Part shown: positions 8,927 to 16,279 of the stretch, piece after piece
How the letters are laid out: each line of letters begins with the position of its first letter
Numbering within the stretch: the stretch's first letter is position 1
NCBI GenBank assembly: GCA_011176535.1
Contig: DUEP01000014.1
Coordinates: 1 to 32,817, forward strand
Source of the DNA: Anaerolineae bacterium
GTDB taxonomy: Bacteria; Chloroflexota; Anaerolineae; Anaerolineales; DRMV01
DNA length: 32,817 bases
Reading direction: 5' to 3'
Translations under genes and position numbers: made by a program
Notes under the pieces: generated by a model
Told to the model about the DNA's origin: nothing
The model's database searches: none
The model's input: the letters and a program-made list of their open reading frames with translations, nothing else

Positions 8927-8955
8927 AGTATATACGAAATCCACCGAAAACGCAA
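8927..8955 (-). promoter_or_regulatory. Sigma70-type promoter of the dcw operon (PmraZ)
   Basis: TTGCGT (8955-8950), a spacer of exactly 17 bases, then TATACT (8932-8927). Predicted start near 8920, leaving a leader of about 77 bases before the mraZ ATG. It directly abuts the MraZ boxes. Confidence 0.8.
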
Positions 8956-9125
8956 GGGGCAGTTCCATCCCTCCCACCCTGAGTTTTTTGAAACGCCAGC
9001 CCGCGCAGGGTTCCCTTACCTCCTCCTGGCCCTCTTTTCTCCAGGGGGAGGAGGAAAGCGGTACGGAGGGCCGCCGGAGGAGAAGTGGAGGTTGAGGCTC
9101 CGGCCCGAAAGGCCTCCCCAGGGGA
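8956..9125. other. Intergenic stretch between rplL terminator and dcw promoter
   Basis: Part of the 340-base gap between mraZ and rplL. No coding potential is seen. It holds purine/pyrimidine-skewed runs and an imperfect inverted repeat (CCTCCTCCTGG near 9021 against CCAGGGGGAGGAGG near 9042), with no clear function. Confidence 0.5.
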
Positions 9126-9161
9126 CAAAACAAACCCCCAGAGGCGCAGCCCCTGGGGGTT
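9126..9161 (-). terminator. Rho-independent terminator after rplL
   Basis: AACCCCCAG...CTGGGGGTT arms, continued inward by GGC/GCC around a TGC loop with one G-U pair, are followed by TTTGTTTTG. The hairpin begins 22 bases after the rplL stop. It ends the ribosomal operon and separates it from the dcw cluster. Confidence 0.92.
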
Positions 9162-9183
9162 AGCGGTCGAAACGCAACGCGCC

Positions 9184-9567
9184 TTAGGCCAACTTCACCT
9201 TAGCGCCAGCCTCTTCCAACACCTTCTTGGCCTCTTCGGCCGTCTCCTTGCTCACCTGCTCGAGCAACTTGTACCCCGGGGTCTCGGCGGCCTCCTTGGC
9301 CTCCTTCAGGCCCATCTGGGTCAGTTTGCGGATGGCCTTGATGACCTCAATCTTCTTCGGGCCGACATCCTCGATGATCACATCGAATTCGGTCTTTTCC
9401 TCAGCCTGAGCGGCCTCGCCGCCAACAGCGCCGGGCATCGCGGCCGCCACGGCCACGGGAGCCGCTGCAGACACGCCCCACTTGTCCTCAAGCATCTTCA
9501 CCAACTCGGCAGCCTCCATCACGGTCAGGCTGCTCAGTTCTTCCACCAGTTTTTCCAGGTCAGCCAT
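9184..9567 (-). CDS. rplL: Ribosomal protein L7/L12 (bL12)
   Basis: 127-residue stalk protein that recruits translational GTPases to the 50S subunit. It shows the N-terminal dimerisation helices ([29 protein letters not shown], shown in part: [17 protein letters not shown]), an Ala/Val/Gly-rich hinge (about 33-52) and the C-terminal domain [20 protein letters not shown]...[11 protein letters not shown]...[16 protein letters not shown]. Residues 96-105, [10 protein letters not shown], differ from the usual P-x-x-(V/I)KEGV loop but keep its length. GGAGG lies before the ATG at 9567. It follows rplJ by 63 bases and is closed by the terminator at 9126-9161. Confidence 0.96.
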   Translation of the reverse strand: MADLEKLVEELSSLTVMEAAELVKMLEDKWGVSAAAPVAVAAAMPGAVGGEAAQAEEKTEFDVIIEDVGPKKIEVIKAIRKLTQMGLKEAKEAAETPGYKLLEQVSKETAEEAKKVLEEAGAKVKLA

Positions 9568-9630
9568 GGTACAAAAACCTCCTTCACAGAACTTGGGTTG
9601 TATTCATCCTACAAAGCGAACCGTTGTGCC

Positions 9631-10164
9631 TCAGGCCGCCGCGGGCGCCTCTTGCTCGGCATGTGCCTTGATAACCGCGGCCACCTGGCGGGCCGGCTCG
9701 GCCAGCAAGCGGGCCAACTGGGAAGCCGGCGCCATGATGGTGCCCAGCAACTGCGCACGCATCACCGGCAACGGCGGCAAGGTGGCCAACCGCTTCACCT
9801 GCTCGGCCGTCATCAATTCCTGGCCCAGGAAGCCCACCTTAATTTGCACTTGCTCGTAGTCCTTGGCAAAATCCACGATGGCTTTTGCCACCGCCGGCGG
9901 GTCTTCCATGGCAAACGCCACCGCCGTACTGCCGCGCAACGCTTCCTCCGGAATGGGGAAACCCACCTCGCGCAAAGCGATTTTCAACAAGGTGTTCTTG
10001 GCCACCATGAACTTTCCGCCCGCCTCACGAATCTTCCCGCGCAACTCCTCCATGGCGGGCACGGAAAGGCCGGTATAGGTGGTGATCACCACCGCCTGGC
10101 TCTGCGTGAGCAGTTCGGTGTACTGGGCCACAAATTCCCGTTTACGTTCCTTGGTCAGGGCCAA
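9631..10164 (-). CDS. rplJ: Ribosomal protein L10 (uL10)
   Basis: 177-residue base of the L7/L12 stalk. Family features: LTKERKREFVAQYTELL, VVITTYTGLSVPAMEELRGKIREAGGKFMVAKNTL (shown as pieces: TGLSVPAMEELR, FMVAKNTL), and a C-terminal helical tail rich in Ala. I chose the TTG at 10164: a strong AAAGGAGGTGAG ends 8-9 bases before it, and the family's conserved start follows directly. An ATG 39 bases upstream would place that ribosome binding site inside the coding sequence. Expression is probably controlled by the L10 leader attenuator just upstream, with the L10-L12 complex as the expected ligand. Confidence 0.93.
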   Translation of the reverse strand: MALTKERKREFVAQYTELLTQSQAVVITTYTGLSVPAMEELRGKIREAGGKFMVAKNTLLKIALREVGFPIPEEALRGSTAVAFAMEDPPAVAKAIVDFAKDYEQVQIKVGFLGQELMTAEQVKRLATLPPLPVMRAQLLGTIMAPASQLARLLAEPARQVAAVIKAHAEQEAPAAA

Positions 10165-10217
10165 AGCGCTCTCACCTCCTTTCGTTTTCAGGATAAGGCT
10201 CAAAACCAGCGAGCCAT

Positions 10218-10258
10218 AAAAAAACGCGCCTTTACCGACCTACCGAGGCAAAGACGCG
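10218..10258 (-). terminator. Attenuator terminator hairpin of the L10 leader
   Basis: A 12-bp stem (two wobble pairs) with a 10-base loop is followed by TTTTTTT (10224-10218). In the L10 leader mechanism, binding of L10-L12 upstream frees this stem to form and stops transcription before rplJ-rplL. Confidence 0.88.
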
Positions 10259-10341
10259 CATCATCCCTCATCAGGATGTCACCCATCTTCACCTCGGCAG
10301 GGTATTTAAGCCTTGTGGCACCTGCCTTCTTCGGCGAAGGG
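10218..10341 (-). ncRNA. L10 leader (r-protein autoregulatory attenuator)
   Basis: Leader between rplA and rplJ. Two mutually exclusive structures are visible. The antiterminator pairs CCTGCCGAGG (10301-10292) with CCTCGGTAGG (10248-10239), ten pairs with one G-U. The terminator pairs CGCGTCTTTGCC (10258-10247) with GGTAAAGGCGCG (10236-10225), twelve pairs with two wobbles, then seven U. The two share bases 10247-10248 and the terminator loop, so only one can form. An upstream ATCC-TGATGA-GGGAT element (about 10278-10263) looks like the L10-binding kink-turn region. This matches the known L10 leader class. Confidence 0.88.
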
Positions 10342-10347
10342 ATGCGT

Positions 10348-10377
10348 ATTATACCGCAAAAGGGCTCCAGCGGGCTA
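10348..10377 (-). promoter_or_regulatory. Candidate promoter for rplJ-rplL
   Basis: A perfect TATAAT (10353-10348) in GGTATAAT context lies just after the rplA stop. The -35 match is poor (TAGCCC, 10377-10372, spacer 18). If active, transcription would begin near 10341, at the start of the L10 leader, allowing L10/L12 to be made independently of rplKA. Confidence 0.5.
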
Positions 10378-11094
10378 CTCTTTCACCTCCAACGCCAGCG
10401 CCTGGGCGGGGTCCACCTTGACGCCGGGGCCCATGGTGGGGGTCAGGGTCAGCCGCTTCACATAGGCGCCCTTGGCCGCCGCGGGCCGGGCCTTCTTCAC
10501 CGCGTCCATCAGCACGGCCAGGTTCTCCAGCAACTGCTGATCGCTGAAGGAAACCTTGCCGATGGGCACATGGAGGTTGGCCGTACGGTCCACCCGGAAC
10601 TCCACACGCCCGGCCTTGGCCTCCTTGACCACCCGCGGAATGTCCTCCGCGGGCACCACCGTACCCGCCTTGGGGTTAGGCATCAACCCCCGGGGGCCGA
10701 GGACCCGCCCCAAGCGGCCCACCTTGCTCATCATATCCGGGGTGGCGATGACCACATCAAAGTCCAGCCAGCCGTCCTGAATCTTCTTGATCCAGGAATC
10801 GTCATCGGCCACATAGTCGGCGCCCGCTTCTTCGGCCAGGCGCGCGCCCTCGCCCTGGGCGAAGACCAGCACTTTGATTTCCTTCCCCAAGCCGTGGGGC
10901 AGCACCACCGTGCCGCGCACCATCTGATCCGCATGCCGCGGATCCACGCCCAGGCGCATATGCGCCTCCACCGTGGCGTCGAAGTTGGCGTAGGAGGTCT
11001 CCTTGACCAGGCGAATGGCTTCTTCAGGAGAATACAGGCGATTGCGGTCCACTTTGGCCGCGGCCTCTCGGTACTTCTTTCCTCGTTTCGGCAT
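10375..11094 (-). CDS. rplA: Ribosomal protein L1 (uL1)
   Basis: 239-residue protein of the mobile L1 stalk of the 50S subunit, full length. N-terminal [14 protein letters not shown], the rRNA-binding [23 protein letters not shown] region, the characteristic [20 protein letters not shown] (start about 148) and C-terminal [18 protein letters not shown] are all present. The ATG at 11094 has AGGAGAGG upstream. Lies between rplK and the L10 leader, as in most bacteria. Confidence 0.97.
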   Translation of the reverse strand: MPKRGKKYREAAAKVDRNRLYSPEEAIRLVKETSYANFDATVEAHMRLGVDPRHADQMVRGTVVLPHGLGKEIKVLVFAQGEGARLAEEAGADYVADDDSWIKKIQDGWLDFDVVIATPDMMSKVGRLGRVLGPRGLMPNPKAGTVVPAEDIPRVVKEAKAGRVEFRVDRTANLHVPIGKVSFSDQQLLENLAVLMDAVKKARPAAAKGAYVKRLTLTPTMGPGVKVDPAQALALEVKE

Positions 11095-11145
11095 CGTTCC
11101 TCTCCTTGTGGTTCAAGCGGGCGGCGTCTCGCCCTCCCACCGGGA

Positions 11146-11571
11146 TTAGTCAACCACCTCGATACCCATGTTGCGGGCCGTACCCTCAATCATGCGCATG
11201 GCCGCCTCGATGTCATGGGCGTTCAGGTCCTTCATCTTGATTTCCGCGATCTCACGGATCTGCGCCCGGGTCACCTTGCCCACCTTCTCGCGGTTGGGGG
11301 CCGAGGAGCCCTTCTCAATGCCCGCCGCCTTTTTCAACAGGAAGGACGCCGGCGGGCTCTTCAACTTGAAGGTAAAGGACCCGTCGGTGTAAATCGAAAT
11401 CTCCACCGGAATGATCTGCCCCGGCTGGTCCTTGGTGCGGGCATTGTATTCCTTGCAAAAGGCCATCAAATTCACCCCATGAGGGGCCAACGCCGGACCA
11501 ACAGGGGGCGCCGGACTGGCCTTTCCGGCCTCCAACTCCAACTTGACCACTGCTTTCAATTTCTTCGCCAT
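11146..11571 (-). CDS. rplK: Ribosomal protein L11 (uL11)
   Basis: 141 residues, standard length. It binds 23S rRNA at the GTPase-associated centre. Visible: [20 protein letters not shown], the Pro-rich N-terminal domain; [13 protein letters not shown]; and the C-terminal rRNA-binding [20 protein letters not shown] with final [12 protein letters not shown] lies 7 bases before the ATG at 11571. The gaps on both sides (to nusG and to rplA) carry a similar short hairpin. Confidence 0.97.
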   Translation of the reverse strand: MAKKLKAVVKLELEAGKASPAPPVGPALAPHGVNLMAFCKEYNARTKDQPGQIIPVEISIYTDGSFTFKLKSPPASFLLKKAAGIEKGSSAPNREKVGKVTRAQIREIAEIKMKDLNAHDIEAAMRMIEGTARNMGIEVVD

Positions 11572-11633
11572 ACGACTTCTCCTTGTTGGGTGGTTTTAGC
11601 GGGCTTCAAGCCCTCCCACGCTACTGGGCCACG

Positions 11634-12350
11634 CTAAATCTTCTCAACCTGCAAAAAGTCCAACTCGACTGGGGTTTCCCGGCCAAAGAAGTTGACCAGC
11701 ACGCGCACCTTGCCCCGCTCCATATCCACTTCCGCCACCGTGCCGCGGAAGTCGTTGAACGGGCCTTCGATAATGCGCACCCGGTCCCCCTCGCGAAAGG
11801 TCACACGAACCCGCGGCGTCTCCACTTCCATGCGCTTGAGAATCTGGGCCACCTCTTCGGGGCGCAGGGGCGTGGGTTTGTTGCCCATCCCCACAAAGCC
11901 CGTCACGCCGGGGGTGTTACGCACCACATACCACGACTCTTCGGTCATGATCATGTTGACCAGAATATAGCCGGGAAAAATCCGTCGCTCCACGACGCGC
12001 CGTTTGCCCTCTTTGATTTCCACCTCTTCTTCCGTGGGGACGATGACCTCAAAAATTTTGTCTTTCATCCCCATGGATTCGATCCGCTGCTCCAGATTGT
12101 GCTTGACCTTATTCTCATGTCCGGAATAACAGTGCACCACATACCAGGCACGGCCATCGTCCGGCTCGGCCTCTTCCTCATCCCCGGCCGGGGGGGCAGG
12201 CTGCACGCCCTCTTTCCCCTCCGCAAGAGGGGCTGCCACCTCCGTCGTTTCATCCTCCGACGCAGGGGCGACCACCCCTTCCGGCTGGGTCTCTTCTGCT
12301 CGCTCTTCATGCCCTTCAACCACGGGCTGCTCTTCCCAAATCGCCATCAT
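11634..12350 (-). CDS. nusG: NusG, transcription elongation/termination factor
   Basis: 238 residues (237 if the adjacent second ATG is used). The NGN domain starts near residue 69 (WYVVHCYSGHENKVKHNLEQ, then FPGYILVNM and VRNTPGVTGFVG). The KOW domain is near the C-terminus (FREGDRVRIIEGPFNDFRG). NusG binds RNA polymerase and links it to Rho or the ribosome. The first 67 residues are an acidic, Pro/Ala/Glu-rich extension not found in short NusG proteins. GAGGT precedes tandem ATGs at 12350 and 12347; either could be the start. It follows secE by 42 bases. Confidence 0.94.
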   Translation of the reverse strand: MMAIWEEQPVVEGHEERAEETQPEGVVAPASEDETTEVAAPLAEGKEGVQPAPPAGDEEEAEPDDGRAWYVVHCYSGHENKVKHNLEQRIESMGMKDKIFEVIVPTEEEVEIKEGKRRVVERRIFPGYILVNMIMTEESWYVVRNTPGVTGFVGMGNKPTPLRPEEVAQILKRMEVETPRVRVTFREGDRVRIIEGPFNDFRGTVAEVDMERGKVRVLVNFFGRETPVELDFLQVEKI

Positions 12351-12392
12351 GCCAACCTCACTGACCGCCAAACGCGTCAACGCGTACGCGGG

Positions 12393-12731
12393 TTAGGAGA
12401 ACAAGCCAAACAACAACGCAAACAGTTTATTGAACAACCAGTCCATGAAACCCAAAAAGGCGCTCATCGCAAAGGTCACCAACAAGACCACCTTAGTCAG
12501 TTGGATGGCCTCCTCGCGGGTGGGCCAGGTCACTTTCCGCAATTCGCCGCGCGTCTCCCTGATCCAGCGCTGAATCGCTTTGGGATGCTTACGCGCCGGG
12601 GCCTTGGCTGTGCTTTTTGCAGTTTTTGCCGAGGCGCTCTTCTTGGGCTTCTTTTCCGCGCGCGCCTCCTTTTTCGGCGTCACCGCAGCCGACGCACCAC
12701 CTTTGGTTTTCCGAGAGCGTTTCTTTGCCAC
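12393..12731 (-). CDS. secE: SecE, preprotein translocase subunit
   Basis: 112 residues with one C-terminal membrane helix (about 80-105) after the conserved WIRETRGELRKVTWPTREEA amphipathic region. The N-terminal 50 residues are Lys/Ala-rich and probably disordered. SecE clamps SecY in the Sec channel. The start is the GTG at 12731 with AAGGAG 7 bases upstream. The longer open frame upstream is excluded because it runs through tRNA-Trp. Confidence 0.93.
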   Translation of the reverse strand: MAKKRSRKTKGGASAAVTPKKEARAEKKPKKSASAKTAKSTAKAPARKHPKAIQRWIRETRGELRKVTWPTREEAIQLTKVVLLVTFAMSAFLGFMDWLFNKLFALLFGLFS

Positions 12732-12761
12732 CAGGCTTCTCCTTGACAGCAGGGCTCCAAC

Positions 12762-12796
12762 ACCATCAACGCCGCCCGTACAGCGGCGTTGATGGT
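12762..12796 (-). other. Perfect 14-bp hairpin between tRNA-Trp and secE
   Basis: ACCATCAACGCCGC and GCGGCGTTGATGGT are exact reverse complements around a 7-base loop. The structure starts 4 bases after the tRNA-Trp 3' end. No U-tract follows, so it is unlikely to be a terminator. A processing site that separates the tRNA from the secE mRNA is the simplest reading. Confidence 0.85.
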
Positions 12797-12800
12797 TCTG

Positions 12801-12874
12801 CAGGCCAGGAGGGACTCGAACCCCCAACCGCCGGTTTTGGAGACCGGTGCTCTGCCAAATTGAGCTACTGGCCT
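12801..12874 (-). tRNA. tRNA-Trp (CCA)
   Basis: 74-base cloverleaf. Acceptor arms AGGCCAG/CTGGCCT with discriminator G; anticodon stem CCGGT/ACCGG with loop CTCCAAA, giving CCA; T-arm with GGTTCGAGTCC. No encoded CCA tail. Placed between rpmG and secE, as tRNA-Trp is in many bacteria. Confidence 0.97.
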
Positions 12875-12908
12875 GTGGGGAGGCCCGTCCAAGACGGACC
12901 CAGCTCAC

Positions 12909-13076
12909 TTATTTGGTTTCGCGGTGCAGCGTATGCCGACGACACCGCGGACAGTACTTCCGCAACTCCAACCGTTGCGGGTCATTGCGCCGGTTCTTCT
13001 CCGAAGTGTAATTCCGCTCCCGGCACTCTGTACACGCCAAAGTGATGATAATCCGCACACCCTTCTTCTTGGCCAT
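12909..13076 (-). CDS. rpmG: Ribosomal protein L33 (bL33), zinc-binding form
   Basis: 55-residue 50S protein. It starts [18 protein letters not shown] and ends [14 protein letters not shown]. Four cysteines (15, 18, 42, 45) form two CxxC pairs, so this is the zinc-containing C+ form. It follows tuf by 11 bases, with only a weak ribosome binding site, suggesting coupling to tuf translation. Its place between tuf and tRNA-Trp/secE is typical. Confidence 0.96.
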   Translation of the reverse strand: MAKKKGVRIIITLACTECRERNYTSEKNRRNDPQRLELRKYCPRCRRHTLHRETK

Positions 13077-13087
13077 AGTTCACCAAC

Positions 13088-14290
<1,203 letters not shown>

Positions 14291-14394
14291 CCGTGCCCTC
14301 TCCTTTTTCGCAAAATTGCTGTTGTTTTCCAGAGAAACTCAAACAAACTTTCCCCTGACAGAGCACCCTCCGCCTGGGAAGAAATTTTTTTCAG

Positions 14395-14467
14395 AGCCCT
14401 CGACGGGACTTGAACCCGTGACCACACCCTTACCAAGGGTGTGCTCTACCGCCTGAGCTACGAGGGC
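14395..14467 (-). tRNA. tRNA-Thr (GGT)
   Basis: 73 bases. Acceptor GCCCTCG/CGAGGGC with discriminator T; anticodon stem CACCC/GGGTG with loop TTGGTAA, giving GGT; T-loop TTCAAGT. Seven bases separate it from tRNA-Tyr; a 104-base leader then runs to tuf. Confidence 0.97.
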
Positions 14468-14474
14468 TTTGAGG

Positions 14475-14557
14475 TGGGCAGGGAGGGATTCGAACCCCCG
14501 TAGGCATACGCCAGCTGATTTACAGTCAGCCCCCTTTGGCCACTTGGGTACCTGCCC
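14475..14557 (-). tRNA. tRNA-Tyr (GTA)
   Basis: 83 bases with a long variable arm, as expected for bacterial tRNA-Tyr. Acceptor GGGCAGG/CCTGCCC with discriminator A; anticodon stem GCTGA/TCAGC with loop CTGTAAA, giving GTA. Confidence 0.97.
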
Positions 14558-14569
14558 ACTTTGCGAGCC

Positions 14570-14624
14570 GTTACCGACTCGTCACCACGCCCCTCTCCTT
14601 AGGGCCCGCTCACCAGTCGGTAAC
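14570..14624 (-). other. 10-bp perfect inverted repeat in the tRNA-Thr/tRNA-Tyr spacer
   Basis: GTTACCGACT (14624-14615) and AGTCGGTAAC (14579-14570) are exact complements, separated by 35 bases that can fold further (GCCC...GGGC). It nearly fills the 69-base gap between the two tRNAs, where many bacteria carry tRNA-Gly. No tRNA is present here. It may help excise the flanking tRNAs. Confidence 0.7.
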
Positions 14625-14626
14625 CA

Positions 14627-14699
14627 AGCCGACGACGGGACTTGAACCCGTAACCAACCGCTTACAAGGCGGCCGCTCTGCCGATTGAGCTACGTCGGC
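14627..14699 (-). tRNA. tRNA-Thr (TGT)
   Basis: 73 bases. Acceptor GCCGACG/CGTCGGC with discriminator T; anticodon stem GCCGC/GCGGT (one G-U) with loop CTTGTAA, giving TGT; T-loop TTCAAGT. First gene of the tRNA-tuf-ribosomal operon. Confidence 0.97.
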
Positions 14700-14713
14700 G
14701 ACCAAGCGCGGCC

Positions 14714-14742
14714 ATTATACCAAATTCGCCGTTGGTCAGCAA
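14714..14742 (-). promoter_or_regulatory. Strong promoter of the tRNA-tuf-secE-nusG-rpl operon
   Basis: TTGCTG (14742-14737), a 17-base spacer and a perfect TATAAT (14719-14714) in GGTATAAT context. The predicted start near 14707 lies about 8 bases before the 5' end of tRNA-Thr(TGT). Confidence 0.88.
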
Positions 14743-14765
14743 GGTTCCAGCGGCGCTGAAGTTTA

Positions 14766-15551
14766 TCAAACTTCGCCCCGCTCGTCAATGCCTGAAGCGG
14801 GATTGCCCCCGGTAAACCCCCGCGCCTGCCACACAAAATACAGCGCTACCGAGCCTGCTACGGCGGCGTTCAACGAAGCCACCCGCCCCTGCATCGGCAG
14901 GCGGAGCAACACATCACAGGTTTCTCGGGTCAGGCGGCGCAATCCCTCGCCTTCGCTACCCACCACTAAGGCCAAGGGGGCATCCAACCGCACCCGCTCC
15001 AAGGGCTCGGCCTCCGGGCCGCCCTCCAGCCCTACCACCCACACCCCGCGTTCCTGCAACGCGCGGATGCCTTGCGCCAGATTCATCTGCCCGATGAGCA
15101 AATGCTCGCTGGCCCCGGAAGAGGCCCGCACCACCGCCGGCGTCACGGTGACCGTGCGTCGCCGGGGCAATAACACGCCATGCACCCCCACGGCCTCGGC
15201 CGTGCGCAACAAACTGGCCAGGTTCTGGGGGTCCTGCAAGGTGTCCAGCAACAAGAACAGCGGCGGCGCCGGTCCTTTCTCGGCTCGCTGCCACATCTGC
15301 TCCAAATCGGCGTAGGGATAACCGCTGGCTTCCAGGGCCACCCCCTGATGGTTGGCCGGAACCACGGCGTCCAGCATCTTGCGGGGCACCTGCTCCACCG
15401 GCACCCCGTAAGCCTCGGCCAGACGCAGGACATCCCCTAAGCGGCCTTTGAAGCGAACTCCTTCGGCCACCCGCAGGCGGAAGAAATGTCGCCGTCCGGC
15501 TCGCAGGGCCTCGTAAACCGGATTGCGTCCATAAAGCCACTCACGCGGCAT
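14766..15551 (-). CDS. rlmB: RlmB-like 23S rRNA 2'-O-methyltransferase (SpoU/TrmH family)
   Basis: 261 residues. An N-terminal substrate-binding domain (WLYGRNPVYEALRAGRR) is followed by a SPOUT methyltransferase domain with a trefoil knot. Motif 1 is DPQNLASLLRTAEAVGVHGV, with the Asn and Arg expected; motif 2 is LVVGSEGEGL; motif 3 is LPMQGRVASLNAAVAGSVAL. The family methylates a guanosine ribose, in RlmB G2251 of 23S rRNA; the exact target base cannot be read from sequence. AGGAGG precedes the ATG at 15551. It follows the LysE-like gene by 9 bases and lies just upstream of the tRNA operon promoter. Confidence 0.9.
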   Translation of the reverse strand: MPREWLYGRNPVYEALRAGRRHFFRLRVAEGVRFKGRLGDVLRLAEAYGVPVEQVPRKMLDAVVPANHQGVALEASGYPYADLEQMWQRAEKGPAPPLFLLLDTLQDPQNLASLLRTAEAVGVHGVLLPRRRTVTVTPAVVRASSGASEHLLIGQMNLAQGIRALQERGVWVVGLEGGPEAEPLERVRLDAPLALVVGSEGEGLRRLTRETCDVLLRLPMQGRVASLNAAVAGSVALYFVWQARGFTGGNPASGIDERGEV

Positions 15552-15560
15552 CAGGCCCTC

Positions 15561-16175
15561 CTAACTCATCACCAGGCTCAGCCAGACCAACAACCCAAAG
15601 CCCGCCATCAGCACGCCTGCCACCCGGTTCACCCAGACCAAAGTGCGCACATCCAGCCGCGCCCGCCATCCGCCCACCACCAGGGTGAGGCCCACCCACC
15701 ACAACCAGGCGCCCACCAATACCCCCCACACCAGGGAAACCGAAGCCGAAAGCCGCAGGGCCGAAAAGATGCCCAGGAAGGCCACCGCGGTCATGGGGTT
15801 GGAGAGCGCCAGCGCCAGCGTGGAGAGAAAGGCCCCCAACAACCCCCGCGCCGTGCGGCGTTTCGCCGTCCAGAGCACTGGCCCCTCCAAACGCGTGCGC
15901 CAGAGCCGCCAGCCCACAAAAACCAACAGCAGACCGCCCAACAAGCGAAACGCCGTTTGATACCGCACCAGTTCTCCGGAGACCACTCCTGCGCCTAAAC
16001 TAGCCACGGCACCATAAAAAGCGTCCCCCAGGGCCGCGCCCAACCCGGCCGCCAGCCCATACCAGCAGCCTTGCGTCAGCGTATACCGCACACACCACAG
16101 GGCCAATGGCCCCAACGGTGCAGCGACCAGCACACCCACCAGAATGCCTTGCAGAAAAAGATACACCCTCAGCAC
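15561..16175 (-). CDS. LysE/RhtB-family amino-acid exporter-like membrane protein
   Basis: 204 residues with about six hydrophobic helices. The N-terminal [20 protein letters not shown] and [15 protein letters not shown], and the mid-protein [17 protein letters not shown], match the LysE translocator pattern (PxGP, GxxxGD, NP near the third helix). The family exports basic or neutral amino acids and other small solutes; the substrate here is unknown. The GTG at 16175 is chosen because GGGAG lies 7 bases before it; a TTG two codons upstream is possible. It lies after the cysS terminator and before rlmB, probably in the same transcript as rlmB. Confidence 0.82.
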   Translation of the reverse strand: MLRVYLFLQGILVGVLVAAPLGPLALWCVRYTLTQGCWYGLAAGLGAALGDAFYGAVASLGAGVVSGELVRYQTAFRLLGGLLLVFVGWRLWRTRLEGPVLWTAKRRTARGLLGAFLSTLALALSNPMTAVAFLGIFSALRLSASVSLVWGVLVGAWLWWVGLTLVVGGWRARLDVRTLVWVNRVAGVLMAGFGLLVWLSLVMS

Positions 16176-16224
16176 ACCCAAACGCTCCCTATACAGGCCA
16201 AGATAACCTCAAACCATGCGCAAC

Positions 16225-16251
16225 AAAAAGGCCAAGGGCGCCTCAGCGCCC
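16225..16251 (-). terminator. Probable terminator after cysS
   Basis: GGGCGC-TGAG-GCGCCC (16251-16236), then TTGGCCTTTTT. The stem is short but GC-rich, with the U-run offset by six bases. It lies 28 bases past the cysS stop. Confidence 0.65.
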
Positions 16252-16279
16252 TCGCCTGTCGTTCCAGAGGGGCCCCAGG

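Noticed and set aside
9021-9055. CCTCCTCCTGG...CCAGGGGGAGGAGG as a second terminator
   Set aside because: Arms need a 3-base bulge and there is no U-tract on either strand.
9085-11637. Very long open frame on the plus strand across rplL-rplK
   Set aside because: It is the antisense shadow of four certain ribosomal protein genes in GC-rich DNA. Its His/Gln/Arg/Gly-rich text has no family features.
12732-12908. Longer secE start upstream
   Set aside because: The extended reading frame runs through tRNA-Trp and its hairpin; the GTG at 12731 has a good ribosome binding site.
14558-14626. Possible tRNA-Gly between tRNA-Thr and tRNA-Tyr
   Set aside because: The gap is 69 bases, lacks a T-loop and anticodon arm, and is better explained by its inverted repeat.
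14758-14774. GAAGTTT-ATC-AAACTTC stem at the rlmB stop as a terminator
   Set aside because: Seven A/T-rich pairs with a 3-base loop and no U-tract; too weak to call.
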